Notes: generated by a model from the sequence alone, not told the origin. DNA of 64,000 nt from Cryptomeria japonica (GCF_030272615.1 NC_081414.1:662108438-662172437), one strand, 5' to 3'; shown: positions 47,532 through 59,159, counted from the stretch's first letter. Made by a program: numbers and translations.

Positions 47532-47700
47532 TTAAGTGTTGTCGGATGGTGGGACAACTCCCATCTTATGTCTCAAGTACTCAAATGGACCCAAAGGAAG
47601 TGGCTTGGTAAATATGTCAGCAATCTGCTCACTAGTTGGAACATATTCTACTATGACCTCCTTGTCCTTGACCTCCTTGTTCGGTGAGTACTCCTATCGT
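47532..47700 (-). pseudogene. Element G RNase H C-terminus fused to integrase start
   Basis: The minus strand reads EVKDKEVIVEYVPTSEQIAD then IFTKPLPLGPFEYLRHKMGV and a TAA at 47532, the normal end of copia pol. Immediately upstream (47700 and higher) the reading is LVHIDLCGPSRTRALT, the beginning of the integrase core. The junction lies at about 47678-47700. Everything between these two points of a normal pol is missing. Confidence 0.82.
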
Positions 47701-48426
47701 TAGAGCCCTTGTTCTTGATGGCCCACACAAATCTATATGCACTAGTTACAGAGGTCTTGAGGTATTGTACTCTTTTGTTTTGCAACTTACTTTGGTTTGC
47801 TTGCCTCTGATACATTCATCACAAAAAGTACTTGCTGGTTTTGTTATTTGTGGAATGTTTCTTACATACCGGTTCTTTCTTATCTTCACCAGATTGTCAA
47901 AGTTTACATGGCCTGATCTCTAGTGCCACAACCAGATTTCATCAACCTGTCCCATCATGCATTGGGACTCATAGCATTCCTTCAGATTATAGACATTACC
48001 ATATGTTCTCTTTCCTTCTGCCACAACCTGATTGGTACTCTGCTTTCTTATCTGACAACCGATAGAGTCAAATGTGAAATTATACCCTTTGTCACACATC
48101 TGACTTACACTCAATAGATTATGCTTTAGTCCTTCTATGTAGTACACATCATGAGCCTTAAGATTACCATCAATATTCAATGTACCACAACCTTTAATCT
48201 TGATGGAGGAGTTGTCACCAAAATGGACAGAACTACCATTCCAATCACCAAGCTTGATAAACTTTTTCTTGTCTCCAATCACGTGATTTGAACAATCGCT
48301 ATCAACTACCCATAATTTTTTTCTTTCAGCATGTAGAGCAGTCTGCACAATCAAGCTTGACATTGTCTTGTTCTTCTCCTTCTCTATCCAAACCCGTTTC
48401 TCTTCTTTCTTCTCCTCTTCTGTCAT
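47701..48426 (-). pseudogene. Element G protease and pre-integrase region
   Basis: Frame 48426-47920 has the protease WVVDSDCSNHVIGDKKKF, where the active site DSG reads DSD, followed by YYIEGLKHNLLSVSQM. Past a TAG at 47920 the integrase zinc region is readable (GHVNFDNLVKI and FCDECIRGKQ) and ends at the deletion junction. Confidence 0.82.
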
Positions 48427-49742
48427 CTTGTGTTCTGGTTTAGTCTCTATCTTCTAATCTGGTACTGTTTTCTTTTGCTCACCAGTTCTTAGCTTATAAT
48501 TCCTTGCCATGTGACCAAAACTTGTAACATTTTACATTAGTATTGAAAGATGTATCCAAAGCATTTTGTAGGACATCTGCACATTTCTCCTACAATCATA
48601 ACTCTTATGACCAAACTCATTGCAATTATAACAAGTGACATTTATACCTTGTAATGCAACAAATGAGTTTCTACTCTCAAAAGTGGGGTTTACATTCATT
48701 TTCCTACAGTCTGCCATTATATGACCGAACTTATTACACCGGTGACAATAACCATGAAAGTTTGGAACATACCAGTTAGATTATCTTGGTCCTGCAAATA
48801 ACTGCCTCATCGGGGGTCTTCCTTTCATGTTGCTAACTCTGGTGAATCCTTCATGATTAGCTCTTGCATTTCTCCTTGCATTTGCATGTCGGTGCATTGA
48901 GTAGGGTCTCTGGTTCATTGATTGTGTATACCAGTTTGTGTGACAATTCTTAACAACATCTGCATATGTCTTCTTACCGGTACCTTTGCTTACCATGAAT
49001 GTCTTCTTCTTTTGAATAAGTAAACAGTATTTCCTTATTGGATGTGTCTTGCTTTTTGAACTTTGACCCTCTTCAAATCCTAAGCCACCGGTATCCTTAG
49101 ATTGCTTTTGTTTTCTCAACATCTTGTCTAAAGCTTCGATGCTGCCTTCATATTTGCTTCTCACTTTCATTTCTTCCTTGCTTTTCTCTAATTCCTTTCG
49201 AAGCTTGATAATTTCTTCTTCTAGGTTCTGATGCTCCACCTCCTTTTTACTCAAGCCAGTGCTAGTAACTTCACAAATCATCTTGGCTTCTTCCAATTGA
49301 AGTTTTAGATCTGCAATTGTTTTCTTGGACTCTTCAAGAGATTTCTCCAGCATCTCTTATTCTTTAGTTACAACCTTTTTCACCTTCTACAGATCTCTTC
49401 TTGTTTTCTTCAGCTCTTCCAAGGCGTTGATGAGCTTTGCTTCAAGATCTACTTCTCCTTCTTGTTCTTCCTCTTCTCCTTCTTCAGACACCTGAACCTC
49501 TTGGGCCATGAAAAGGGTTGCACTGACTTCATCTTCACTGCAATAGTCATCTAAGACACTCTCCTCATCGGTGGTATCATTTTCATGCGTGTAAAGCCCG
49601 TTCTGCTTCTGGTTGCCTCTTCTACCATGCCAATAGACATTCTTCTTCCTGTCCTTACCGTATGATCTGCTACCATTTGATTGATCATCTTCATTCTTAT
49701 CACCATAGGGACATTTGGTAGCAAAATGTCAAATCTTTCCAC
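48427..49742 (-). pseudogene. Element G gag C-terminal half: zinc knuckles and coiled coil
   Basis: Three pieces: a first knuckle region near 49750 (CFNCGKI*HFATKC) with an acidic linker to about 49480; a coiled coil (49353-49100, KSLEESKKTIADLKLQLEEA) followed by GLGFEEGQSSKSK; and a basic linker with knuckles CHRCNKFGHIMADC and CYNCNEFGHKSYDC (48760-48590). The layout, GLGF motif and knuckle spacing match the element F gag. Confidence 0.8.
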
Positions 49743-49782
49743 AATTGAAACACTTCAGAGGTAGGTTGCCTTTGTATTTGCC

Positions 49783-50442
49783 TTAACCCATCTTGAGTCT
49801 TCTAACAAAGTTTTCCATGATACCATCAGAGTCTTCATTGGTTCCATCATGAGCAGACTCTTCTTTTCCTTTTCTTGATGTTTTGAATGCGGCTTCTTTC
49901 TTCACAGCCTCAGTACCAACAATCCTCATTTCATAAGCAGTTAGGGAACCATACAACTCATCCATTGTAAAGACTTTCAAATCTTTTGCTTCTTCTATTG
50001 CTGAAACCTTTGTATCATACTTAGGTGTGAGGGATCTAAGAACTTTCTTCACTACCACCTCATCTTTTATTTCTTCTCCAAGCCCTCTAATGGTGTTTGT
50101 TGTTTCATCAATCATTTGGAGATAGTCAACAATCTTCTCTTCATCTCTCATCTTCAAACTCTCGAGCTGTGCTCTTAATGTATGTAACTTGGCTTCCTTG
50201 ACTTTAACATCGCCTTCAAATATTTTATGCAACTTATCCCAAGTTGCTTTGGCAGATGAGTAGTGCATGACCTTAACAAACTCATTATCAAATAGCCCAC
50301 TAAGAATAACATTTTTTGCCTTAGCATTGTTCTCATATTCCTTCTTAGCATCTGGATTAGTAGGAGGATTATTAGGGATTGTATACCCATTCACAACCGA
50401 CATCCATACATCACAACCTAGAGAGGACAAATAGGTTTCCAT
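49783..50442 (-). pseudogene. Element G gag capsid (UBN2-type)
   Basis: An open 219-codon frame, METYLSSLGCDVW to NFVRRLKMG, with the UBN2 capsid hallmarks (AKATWDKLHKIFEGD, KIVDYLQMIDETTNTIRGLG, KVLRSLTPKYDTKVSAIEE). The true start may lie 70 bp further upstream near 50520. It ends at a TAA where the knuckle region should follow in frame. The capsid domain itself looks intact. Confidence 0.85.
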
Positions 50443-50578
50443 TCATCTACTCCAAAAGGCATAGTTTACACCATCAAACACAGGGGCTTTTGAGGATGTT
50501 GATTCATTTCTTGCCATTGTGAACACTTGACAGGATCTACCCAAGGTAGAAGGCGCTTTGACAAAATAGGGTACCTAT

Positions 50579-50590
50579 GCTCTGATACCA
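50579..50590 (-). other. Primer-binding site of element G
   Basis: Reverse complement TGGTATCAGAGC, two bases from the 5' LTR. Confidence 0.88.
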
Positions 50591-50592
50591 AT

Positions 50593-52340
50593 TATTGGAC
50601 ACAATGGATCACTGAGAGGGGGGTGAATCAGTGATTTAAACAATTTTTACTTAATCAGAGCTATACCGGTTTGATATGAAATAAACAAAGTGTAGATCGG
50701 TTACCAAAGCAATGCAAACAAGGTGTGTAGAAGAAATATCTAAAAGTTTAATATAACACACACACGAAGATGCAACACACAACACTAGATATATGAGGAA
50801 AACCCAATGTGGGAAAAATCTTGGTGAGAATAGCTATTGGAGATCTTCTGCTCCAATCCAGCCACATAATGAAAAGATCTGATTACAAATTTTAGGTCAC
50901 CAACCCAAGAAGCACCAACTCAAAGGAGTACCAACCCCTACACAATTTATAGGCTACAACCTAAAGGAGCTACAACCCCTGCACTAAACACCTACTCGGT
51001 GAAAACAATATGAAAACTCAGATATACAAATGAGATCCCTGCTGCAAATGAAGTTTTGCAACCCTTCAATTTGCACTACCAATTTCTATCTTACCGATTT
51101 GTGTAAACTCAACACACATTGCAACTTAGCCTTTCTGCTGGTTCTAACTTTGCTAAATCTTCTCTCCCTCTGTTCTGCTGAATTCAACTCACACTTGGTC
51201 ACTCTCTATCAGGTACTGCTTCTTTCAGTTTGTCACCTCTACATTCTATGCTCACTTTGTCGGTTTGTTCCTTACACCGGTTTACCCTGCTTCTCCTTAT
51301 CGGTACAATCTTCACTCACAAACACTTCAGGTGGTTATCTCTTCGGCTCTCAGACAACAATTTCACTCTTTTCTTCACCCTTCAGCTGCAACACTATTTG
51401 TCTTAGGTCGTCATATTTAAACTGAAGCTTTCCCGCAAAAAACCAATTCAAACAAAGGGTGGCTAGGGTTTCCTTCTACAGACCAAATTTGCATCCAATC
51501 TGATCTGTTTCACCTTGGATCACACACCTGCTTTGGAGGGATAAGCCATCATGCGTTTTTCATCTGTTCAAAGTATGTTTGCTAAGAATAGCAAACCCGA
51601 CCTTGATTTCTGACCTTGAAATCTGTTGACACATTTATGACCCAGTTGTTTCCTTCTTGAGGTCCTCCTGCAATATGATTTCCTTGCTTCGATTCAGGAG
51701 CCAACAACTCCCTGATCTTTATCTGTTGTTCATTCTTCCTCGAGCTGCACCAATCTGTCATCGACCCGTGATTTGTGGCTGTTTCATTTAATGTCGACTA
51801 ATTGCTCCAACAACCATGTCGATGGAAAGTTCACCGACCTCTGTATGCTCGCCACCTCAGCTCCACATGGCATCACATCGACATACACTCAGCTCATCGA
51901 CACAGGGTCAGTTTAAACTCGAACATTCGACAAATCCTCATACCAATACAAACCCTTACCGGTAAAACCTTCTCCTGCTGCTATCTGACAACATACACTA
52001 CACCGATAGCTCAACTTCACCTCCGATGGTTTGTGATCTCTTTGTCACTCTGCCTCTTTATCACAAACATTATCACAAACAACCAACCAACCTTCATACT
52101 GGTTACAACTTGTTATGCCAACACACAACTTCATATCACCTCTTACTGATGATGTCACTGACAATCTCAATACCTGCTTGCCATCCACACCTTCATACCG
52201 GTTTTGTCTTCCACCATACCGGTTGACAAGCCTTCATGTTAATCTACCTTATGCCGGTTCAATCTTCTCCATACCAAGTTGACATACCCTACCAGTAGCT
52301 TGCGATACCGGTTGACATCAATGACAACTCAATGCCAACA
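50593..52340 (-). repeat. Element G 5' LTR
   Basis: TATTGGACAC to ATGCCAACA. G-run block at 50611-50633 and GGAAAACCCA..TGGGAAAAATC block at 50795-50830. Confidence 0.9.
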
Positions 52341-52345
52341 GTTTG

Positions 52346-53000
52346 TCTAATTCTTAATAGATATATTCAAATTGAATATTTTAAAATTATAAAATATTTA
52401 ACATATATCATTAAAAAATTATTCATATTTTTAATAAACAATTTAAAACTTAAAATTAATTTTTTATTGAGGTTTTATATCATCCATAAGTTTGTTTTGT
52501 TATTTGATACAAAAGTGTCAGTGAAAATTGTCCAAGGAACAATACTGACCTCAATCCTTATATCATTATTCAACGGATTTGAAACTTGATGGATGGTGTA
52601 ATCAAAGAACACATCATCACTGTTATATTCAACCAATAGAACTACAATCCTTTAATTGATCGTAATCTCAACCCTTATATTATACCTTCAAAAATTTGAA
52701 ACTTAATAAATAATATCATAAAGAAAAAAATCATATCGATTGTACTCACCAAGTTAAATGACTCTCACCATTACCTTATTAAATCTTTTTAAAATTTAAA
52801 AAGCAAAAACCAAAATTGCTAGCATCTCAATTAATGCATTTGAAACTATGCCTACCTAGTCCATAACTAAATCTGTAACCCAACATTCCTATAAGCTTAT
52901 CACACAAACTTTCGTTTCTAGACCCTGGTTTGTAATATCATGAGTTTGATGACCTTAAACCTGTGCAACCTGAAGCCCATCTCGTTTAAAATACATCTGA
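52346..53000. other. Upstream region of the THUMP gene, no gene seen
   Basis: AT-rich intergenic sequence between element G and the host gene. The promoter should lie here, but I could not pick out a convincing TATA box. Confidence 0.4.
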
Positions 53001-53048
53001 ATGGCGGCAAATGAGGGAGCGTCTCCCACGAACAAAATGAAACGTTAA
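53001..53048 (+). CDS. Possible upstream ORF of the THUMP gene
   Basis: A 15-codon frame (MAANEGASPTNKMKR then TAA) ending 53 bp before the presumed start codon at 53102. If the transcript begins upstream of 53001 it would be a uORF that could lower translation of the main frame. It could instead be the 5' UTR by chance, or the start of a differently spliced first exon. Confidence 0.3.
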   Translation: MAANEGASPTNKMKR

Positions 53049-53101
53049 GACAGGTTAACGAGCCCTATGTAACAGCACCCGAATTCCAGGGGCGGTCAAA
53101 C

Positions 53102-56100
53102 ATGGCTGAGTGCTGGGCAACGCGCATGGCTAAGTATTGGGCAACCTGCGCTGCAGGTTTAGAGTTCACGGTTTGCAAAGAGGTACTTTCTTTCATATAT
53201 CATCTTCATTGCTCCCGAACACTAAATACATACAGGATAATTAAATTCGAGGCCAGTCATTTGCCCTTTTCCGTAACATATTTTGTTCCATATTTTACTT
53301 TAAAACTAATATTGGAGCATTCGTTGCAAATTGACATGTTGATTGGATTTCTTGCTTTATATAGTTTTTCTTTTTCTGGTGAATTTTGGTTGAGGTTATG
53401 AACCAGATCCACATTCTTATAGTTGTGGCTTAAAAATAACCTCGCTGTATGTTTTTATCCGTTGGGGTAATTCTGGGCATTATTGTGGTGGGGAGGTTGC
53501 AGCCAATATCCCATGATCATTACACCTCACTGAAGTCAACATATCTCGTTACCATTACACGTCGCTGCAATTCGCAACAATTTATGCTTGGTTTCCTATT
53601 ATAACATGGATATGTTAGGTTTAATAGAGCTCTGTATCAACAACTAAAGAAATCAGAATCCCATATAATTTTGTTACCAGCCAAATATTTGCATTAAATC
53701 AAAGTTTGTTAGTGTTTATGATTTTTATGTTTATTTTGCTATATTTTTGAATTACACCGCATGTGCTTCTTTCATCTTTATGCGATTAACAACAGAGTCA
53801 AAGTGACACTAGAGATATTTTCTCTGTCAATTAACGGTTAAGTGAAGGAAAATATTCACATGTCAATTAATAGGAATTCTGTCCAGGGGTCATTTCTGGT
53901 TAATGCCTGCTGGTCAAGAAGCTGGGTATATTTTATGGGTTATTTTTCAACAAATGCTAAATGTTTACAAAGTTTTTAAACATTAAATTTTCCGATCAAC
54001 AAAAATTTCAAATGAGATGACTAGGTTTTTTGTAAAACATATTTCAAGTTGTTAAATTCACTAGACTAAGCATTTGTATTAGTATCTACCATGTTTTATT
54101 TTTTCAAATGAGAAAGAATTCCCAACCATAACATTATTGTAAAATAGCCCCACCCTTAAAAGATTTCCCTGAATTATGAGGATAGGTATAGATTAGATTT
54201 GGTATCTATTTGTGTAGTAATTCTTAGGTTTTCTTTACAGTTGAAAGGGCTAGAGGGGACAGGTGTTATATCCAATTCTTTGTTCAGCGGGGGTGTTCTT
54301 TTTGAAACAATGTGTCCTGCTGAGGTAACTCTTTTCACTTATATTTACAATTGATGAAATAGAGTAATGCAGCGTTTCTGTTACTGTCTGGCAGTTGTTC
54401 AAGACGATTAACCTGTATTTTGTTTCTTAGAAAGACGTTTTGAAAGAATTTCTGACTTTGTTTTGTAGAAGCTGCTGAGTCTGCGGGCTGTGGATAACAT
54501 ATATGCATTCGTTGCACATTTTCAAGTGATTTCTTCCTCTTTCTTTCCTTTTATTTCTGTATACTACAAAATTATGCTATACTTCTAACATTTGTACTGA
54601 ATTAATTGATTCTCAGATGCTGTTTCTTATACATATGACGTCTTTCTGTGAATTCCCAAAACTATTGCCTGTAGACTGGAAACAGTCAAATTTCCCCCAT
54701 TTTGGAAACTTATGAAAACTCATCGGGAGGGGCTGTAATCTTTTAGTAATGTTTCAGCTAAGGAACACCAGTTTTACAGGAGTTCCAATAGGTTTGCTGC
54801 ACTGAAATTTACCTTTGCTGAACATTTTTCAGGTTTCTATTTCTAATACAATCTCTAGGAGTTAGTTTTCTGTACAGTTTCCTAGAGTTTACAGAAGTTT
54901 GTGTTATCTGCCTGGAAGCTTTTCTCATTTTCTGACCTAGCCATTACCACATCTTGTAATCTCATAGCCTTAAATTCTAGAAATTCCTTCTTGATTCTTG
55001 GTGCAACACGATGTTATTTTTGTTTTGAGTCAGTTCATTATGGCATGGAGTGAAATTGTGTATACCGTTGTTCTTATAAGTAGCATCACATGTTGATATG
55101 ATGTCTTTGTAATAATTTTTTTTTTCAGAATATGGCAGTGAATGCATTTAAAAATTCTTGGTACCGTTTAGGCTTTTAGCAATATCTCAAGTGAAGTTCT
55201 GCAAACCTTAAAACAAGAAAGAGAAGTATCGAGCCTCTCAAACCCATATATAACTATATACTTATTGCTTCTTGCCACTTGCATATCATTCTTGCTCAAT
55301 AGAAGCACCAGTTACTCACATACAATATGAACCAACAAGCTTCAAATATGATCCTCCAATACGTGGATCTGTGTCAAGACTCAAATCTTTAATCTAGTAA
55401 CAATTAGACTATATAGATAGACATTTGGCATGCCATATTTAGATATAATAACATTTTAATCTTTATTTTACAAAAAAGCTAACTTGGCTATATAGTTTTC
55501 AGTACTTGTTTGGTTTGCATAATGATAATAGAAAAATGAATATATTTGCAGGATTTGCCAATGGAAAAGGATGCCGCAATCAGTTTTCTTAAGGGTCTAG
55601 CTGTGAAGGTAATGTATGGTTTATATTTAACAAGATTTTAAAAGCAGCATGTCTTTGTTGTATTTTTTTTGTTTCATATTTACCGCTTATATTTTGCATC
55701 TATCAAGGATGGTAGCATGACAAAGCTAGAGATAGGATAGTGTTAATATGTTGCCTGAACCTTCATTAGAAAAACAGGGATGTGGTGTGTCAAGAGACTA
55801 TATGGTTGCTTTTTAGGATAAATTGTTTGTGAAGTTTTGGCCATATGAAGCAACTTTGAAATATATTTATTAACTATATATGAAAACTAAAGTAGCAAAA
55901 TTTTAATCATTGAAAAGCCAACAATTGACGCAGTTCATATTGTACATATCATGCAATTAATTTTGTGTTTTTGTGGTCGAAGTGTTTCAAGGACGAAGAA
56001 GGCAATTGATTTGAACGAATTTGAACAACTTTCTATTTTTAGAAAGTTTGCTTTTTCCTATTTTTTAGGAAGTTTCGTTTTTGGCATTTTTAGCCCGATC

Positions 56101-59100
56101 CTCAGTATGGCTATTTTTAGAAAGTTTTCCCTATTTTTTAGGGATGTCTGCTTTTTGCTTTTTCGGAGTGGGGACCTAGAGTTTGCACTGGTACCATCAG
56201 CCTGCATTGATCGCGATCGAAGATTTCCAAGTTTTGACCCAAAAAGCTAAGTTCCTACATTTTAGGGGTCATAACGCTTCAGATAGGCTACCTAAGTTTG
56301 GATTTCAAATATCATTCTAATTTGGCGAAAATTGGTGAAATTATCAAATTTTGGAGTTTTTCAAGTTTTTTTCTCTAAGTCTGGCTAATCAATGTGTGAT
56401 GGTGAATGTTATGGCAGGAAAGATCAAAAGTCCGCCCATGATGAAGAAGGTGCCTAAGTCTCTAAAAGTCCGCCTTGGTATGTGGTGCCTGAGATGGGAA
56501 AAGTCCGATCTACCTTGTCTTGAACCAGCTCAAACTCCGCCCTCCTTGGTGCCTAGGTAGAGAAAAGTCCGCCTAGCGAGAAGGCAAGGTCATGAACTTC
56601 AAAAAGTCCGCCAAGGTGAAGGTGCACAAGACTCCAAAACTCCGCCCTATGGATGATGGAGAAGGTCATGAACTCCAAAGTCCACCCTCAAGGTGTATAA
56701 ATCTTTCAAAGTCCGCCTTGATGAAGTCTCTCCAAAAGTCCGCCCTCAAGGTGCATAAATCTTTCAAAGTCTGCCTTGATGAAGTCTCTCCAAAAGTCCA
56801 TCCTCAAAGCAAAGAAGATGGTGTTATAAACTGAAAAGTCCGCCTTAAAGGTTTCAATGAAGTCCGCCTTATGGAGAGCAAGAGATAAACTCCGCCCTGT
56901 TCTTGGTTGCATGCCTCCAAAAGTCCGCCCTCCAAAGTTCCTAAGGGGTAGAAAGTCCGCCCAAGGTGCCTAACTCCAAAGTCCGCCTTGAAAGATATAT
57001 ATCAATGGTTCCTAAGTTGGAAAAAGTCCGCCCTCCAAAGACTAGGGAAGGGAAAGAAAGTCCGCCATCCATGAGCAAGTTGTGAGATCAATGAAGTCTG
57101 CCATGTAGGAGAGATGGAAAGTCCACCCAAGCAATGGAGCATGAACAAAGAAAGTCCGCCCTATCTTGTGACACAAGGCTTTCAAAGTCCGCCCTATGGG
57201 TGATGTGCAAGCAAAGGTTTCAATGAAGTCCGCCTTGGTGGTGAGCCATCAAATTCCAAAAGTCCGCCCTAAGACATATTACTTGGCGCCTAAACTCAAC
57301 AAAGTCCGCCTTGATGAAGGTCAACTAAGTTTGAAAATTTGAATATTCCGAGTGATGTCAGCGTAATCTTGAAGAATTCGAACTGAGTTCTGAAAATAGA
57401 AAGTTTCTTGAAGGATGAATTTTGGAGATTGAGTTGATTTTAGAACTGGAATTTGAAATAGAAAGTTGCATTCAAAGGAATTCAAACTCAAGGATGATGA
57501 CTATGCAACTTGAAGCTGAATTAGAAACTTTCCTCATAAACATTTAAGACTGAAATCAAAATGGAAACAGATTTTAGAGGGAATCTGTGTGTTTCTAAAT
57601 ATGAAATTCAACTTCAATACAAATAAGACATTCTTTCCTTCATTATTTTTCACAAGAGTTCGAACTTTCAAGTGTTGAGAGCAAAGTTAAGAAACGTTCT
57701 TGCAGATTGAACATATTTTTGGAGAAGTTAAGAGACATTCCTGCAGGTTGAAGGATATTCGAAGGATATTTCTGCAGATTGAACATATTTTTGGAGAAGT
57801 TCGAGGTACATTTAAATGCTTGTATAGCATTGACTTTGCTGCTAGCTTGGAAGTTCTATTGCTCAATAGTTATCTACAATCATATGATTGACAGAAATGT
57901 GTATTTGAGGATTCAAATCTTATTTATTTGTTTAGAAGATCTGTTCTTTATCTTGAATGTTTAATATTGTGTTTCTTGTAATAGAGTATGCACAACTTTG
58001 AAAAGATGTAAGCCTACAATTACAGAACTGAATGTACCACCAACATTTTCTCTTGTATGGAATTTTGTGTTGCCAAATGATTGCATGAAACCAAACCTGT
58101 GACCATATATATAAATTTGAGAATTGAACCCACATTGTTTCTTCTTAAAGGATTTGTTCTTTGATTATCGATTTCTTTTAAAACTCTGTATTGTTGTTTT
58201 AATGGTTGGGAGATGCTTTAGGAAGCATTTTACAGCTATTAGTGTTGATTGTACTTTTGAGTCCGATTGAATGGTTTTGGTCAATCTTGGATATTAAGAT
58301 AATTTTATAAAGAAATATTCTCCTTTTCTAGCACAATAGGTTATATCATTGTGGGGGAGTATGTTTGCTTCTATCTGACATAGACAAGGCTGCAACTCTC
58401 CTTAAATTGTTTTAGGGTGCTAGGTTGTACATATGTTGCATAGGAAATATTTGTTTTATCTGTAAGGTTTGTGCAAAGAGGGAGATATATACAACATTCT
58501 AATAGGAAGGAACATACAACTGGTCAGCTTTCAATAAACAATAGGAATAAATATACAATGCAAAGATAACAAATCCTGCAGAGTTAAAAGCATTGAATAA
58601 GATACTGAAACAATAAAAAGGACATGGATACCATACTGATATAATTTTTTTTATTTCTTTCTTTTCAGCTCCGCCTATAACTCAGTTAATAATTTTTTTT
58701 AATCTTATTAGTTGCCATTTGTCTTTGTTACTATTGATCTTGCTTTTTCGATTTTTGCATATTCAGCCCTATGAAATTTTGATCTGTTAATGTATGACTT
58801 AAATAGTTCCTGTTATCATCCTTATTCTCTTCAAGGTCTTTGTTTTGAACAAAGTTTTGTACATGACTAACATTCTTAGCCATTATGTGGTATGCCTTTG
58901 AAATTCACGTGCAATATTATGCGAGTATGATGCTCCAGCAATGACATTATGATGGGCAGTATGATTAACACATATTTTGTCCTCTAGGTTGATTGGAGTA
59001 ATGCTTTTTATATCTTTAGAAGTTGGAACAGAGATGGAGTCAAATATTCTCTGCCCAGACCCTCATTAGATGGAGATGGTTCAATATCTTTCCGTGTGTC

Positions 59101-59159
59101 ATGTGATAGAACATGTACTGAGATGAAAAGACATGAATTCACATCTGTGGATGCTGAAG
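53102..59159 (+). CDS. THUMP-domain RNA methyltransferase-like gene (THUMPD2/3 type), 5' part
   Basis: Five exons are supported by open frames and GT-AG sites: 53102-53182, 54241-54324, 54469-54525, 55552-55608 and 58988-59159. The first four introns are phase 0; exon 5 ends in phase 1. The joined 150 or so residues read from the N-terminal domain (YWATCAAGLEFTVCKE, then GGVLFETMCPAE, LLSLRAVDNIYAFVAHFQ) to the start of the THUMP domain (WSNAFYIFRSWNRDG, SISFRVSCDR, HEFTSVDAE). THUMPD2/THUMPD3/Trm14 proteins bind RNA through THUMP and methylate guanosine N2 through a C-terminal Rossmann domain. That methylase domain is not in the window. The order FxxT..GLE, then GKV-FET, then FRVSC..FT..E is what supports the family. 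Introns 1, 3 and 4 are about 1.06, 1.03 and 3.38 kb; intron 4 carries repeats. No lesion is seen in the exons, so it may be functional if the rest lies to the right. Confidence 0.7.
55979..57370 (+). repeat. Intron 4 repeat region with GTCCGCC-motif array
   Basis: From about 55979 the sequence changes to a repeat-like style (several copies of TATTTTTAGGAAGTTT-like text at 56030-56140). From 56425 to 57310 it carries about 27 copies of AAAGTCCGCC(C/T) or close variants (GTCCACC, GTCTGCC, CTCCGCC), on average every 33 bp, with unrelated spacers that reuse words such as CTTGATGAAG and CCTATGG. It may be the LTR or leader of a gypsy-type element sitting in the intron; its ends were not fixed. Confidence 0.6.
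57695..57805 (+). repeat. Short tandem duplication in intron 4
   Basis: CTGCAGATTGAACATATTTT plus TGGAGAAGTT occurs at about 57703 and 57772, with a diverged CCTGCAGGTTGAAGGATATT copy between. Confidence 0.7.
57803..58200 (+). repeat. Intragenic duplication, copy 1
   Basis: Begins at GAGGTACATTTAAATGC and is homologous to the start of intron 5 at 59157 (GAAGGTACAATTAAATACG). Both then share TATAGCATTG, AAATGTGTATTT, ATGCACA(A/G)CTTTGAAAAG and TTTGTTCTTTGATTAT in the same order. Confidence 0.7.

Larger units (their letters stand above)
45585..52345 (-). mobile_element. Element G: Sirevirus-like copia element with internal pol deletion
   Basis: LTRs are 45590-47313 (1,724 bp) and 50593-52340 (1,748 bp). 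The flanks GTTTA (45585-45589) and GTTTG (52341-52345) fit a 5-bp target duplication with one change. PBS is at 50579-50590 and serial PPT-like motifs at 47314-47510. The internal region is only 3.3 kb: gag with coiled coil and knuckles, protease, pre-integrase, the first residues of integrase, then directly the last 50 or so codons of RNase H. About 2 kb or more of integrase, RT and RNase H is deleted. Same LTR family as the solo LTR 18108-24843. Confidence 0.9.

Noticed and set aside
53102-53401. A 99-codon single-exon gene
   Set aside because: Only the first 27 codons are coding-like; a GT donor follows and the remainder is intron sequence, with matching exons downstream.
56425-57310. CRISPR or minisatellite reading of the GTCCGCC array
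   Set aside because: The repeated word is only 7-10 bp, spacing is irregular and there is no unit-length tandem period.
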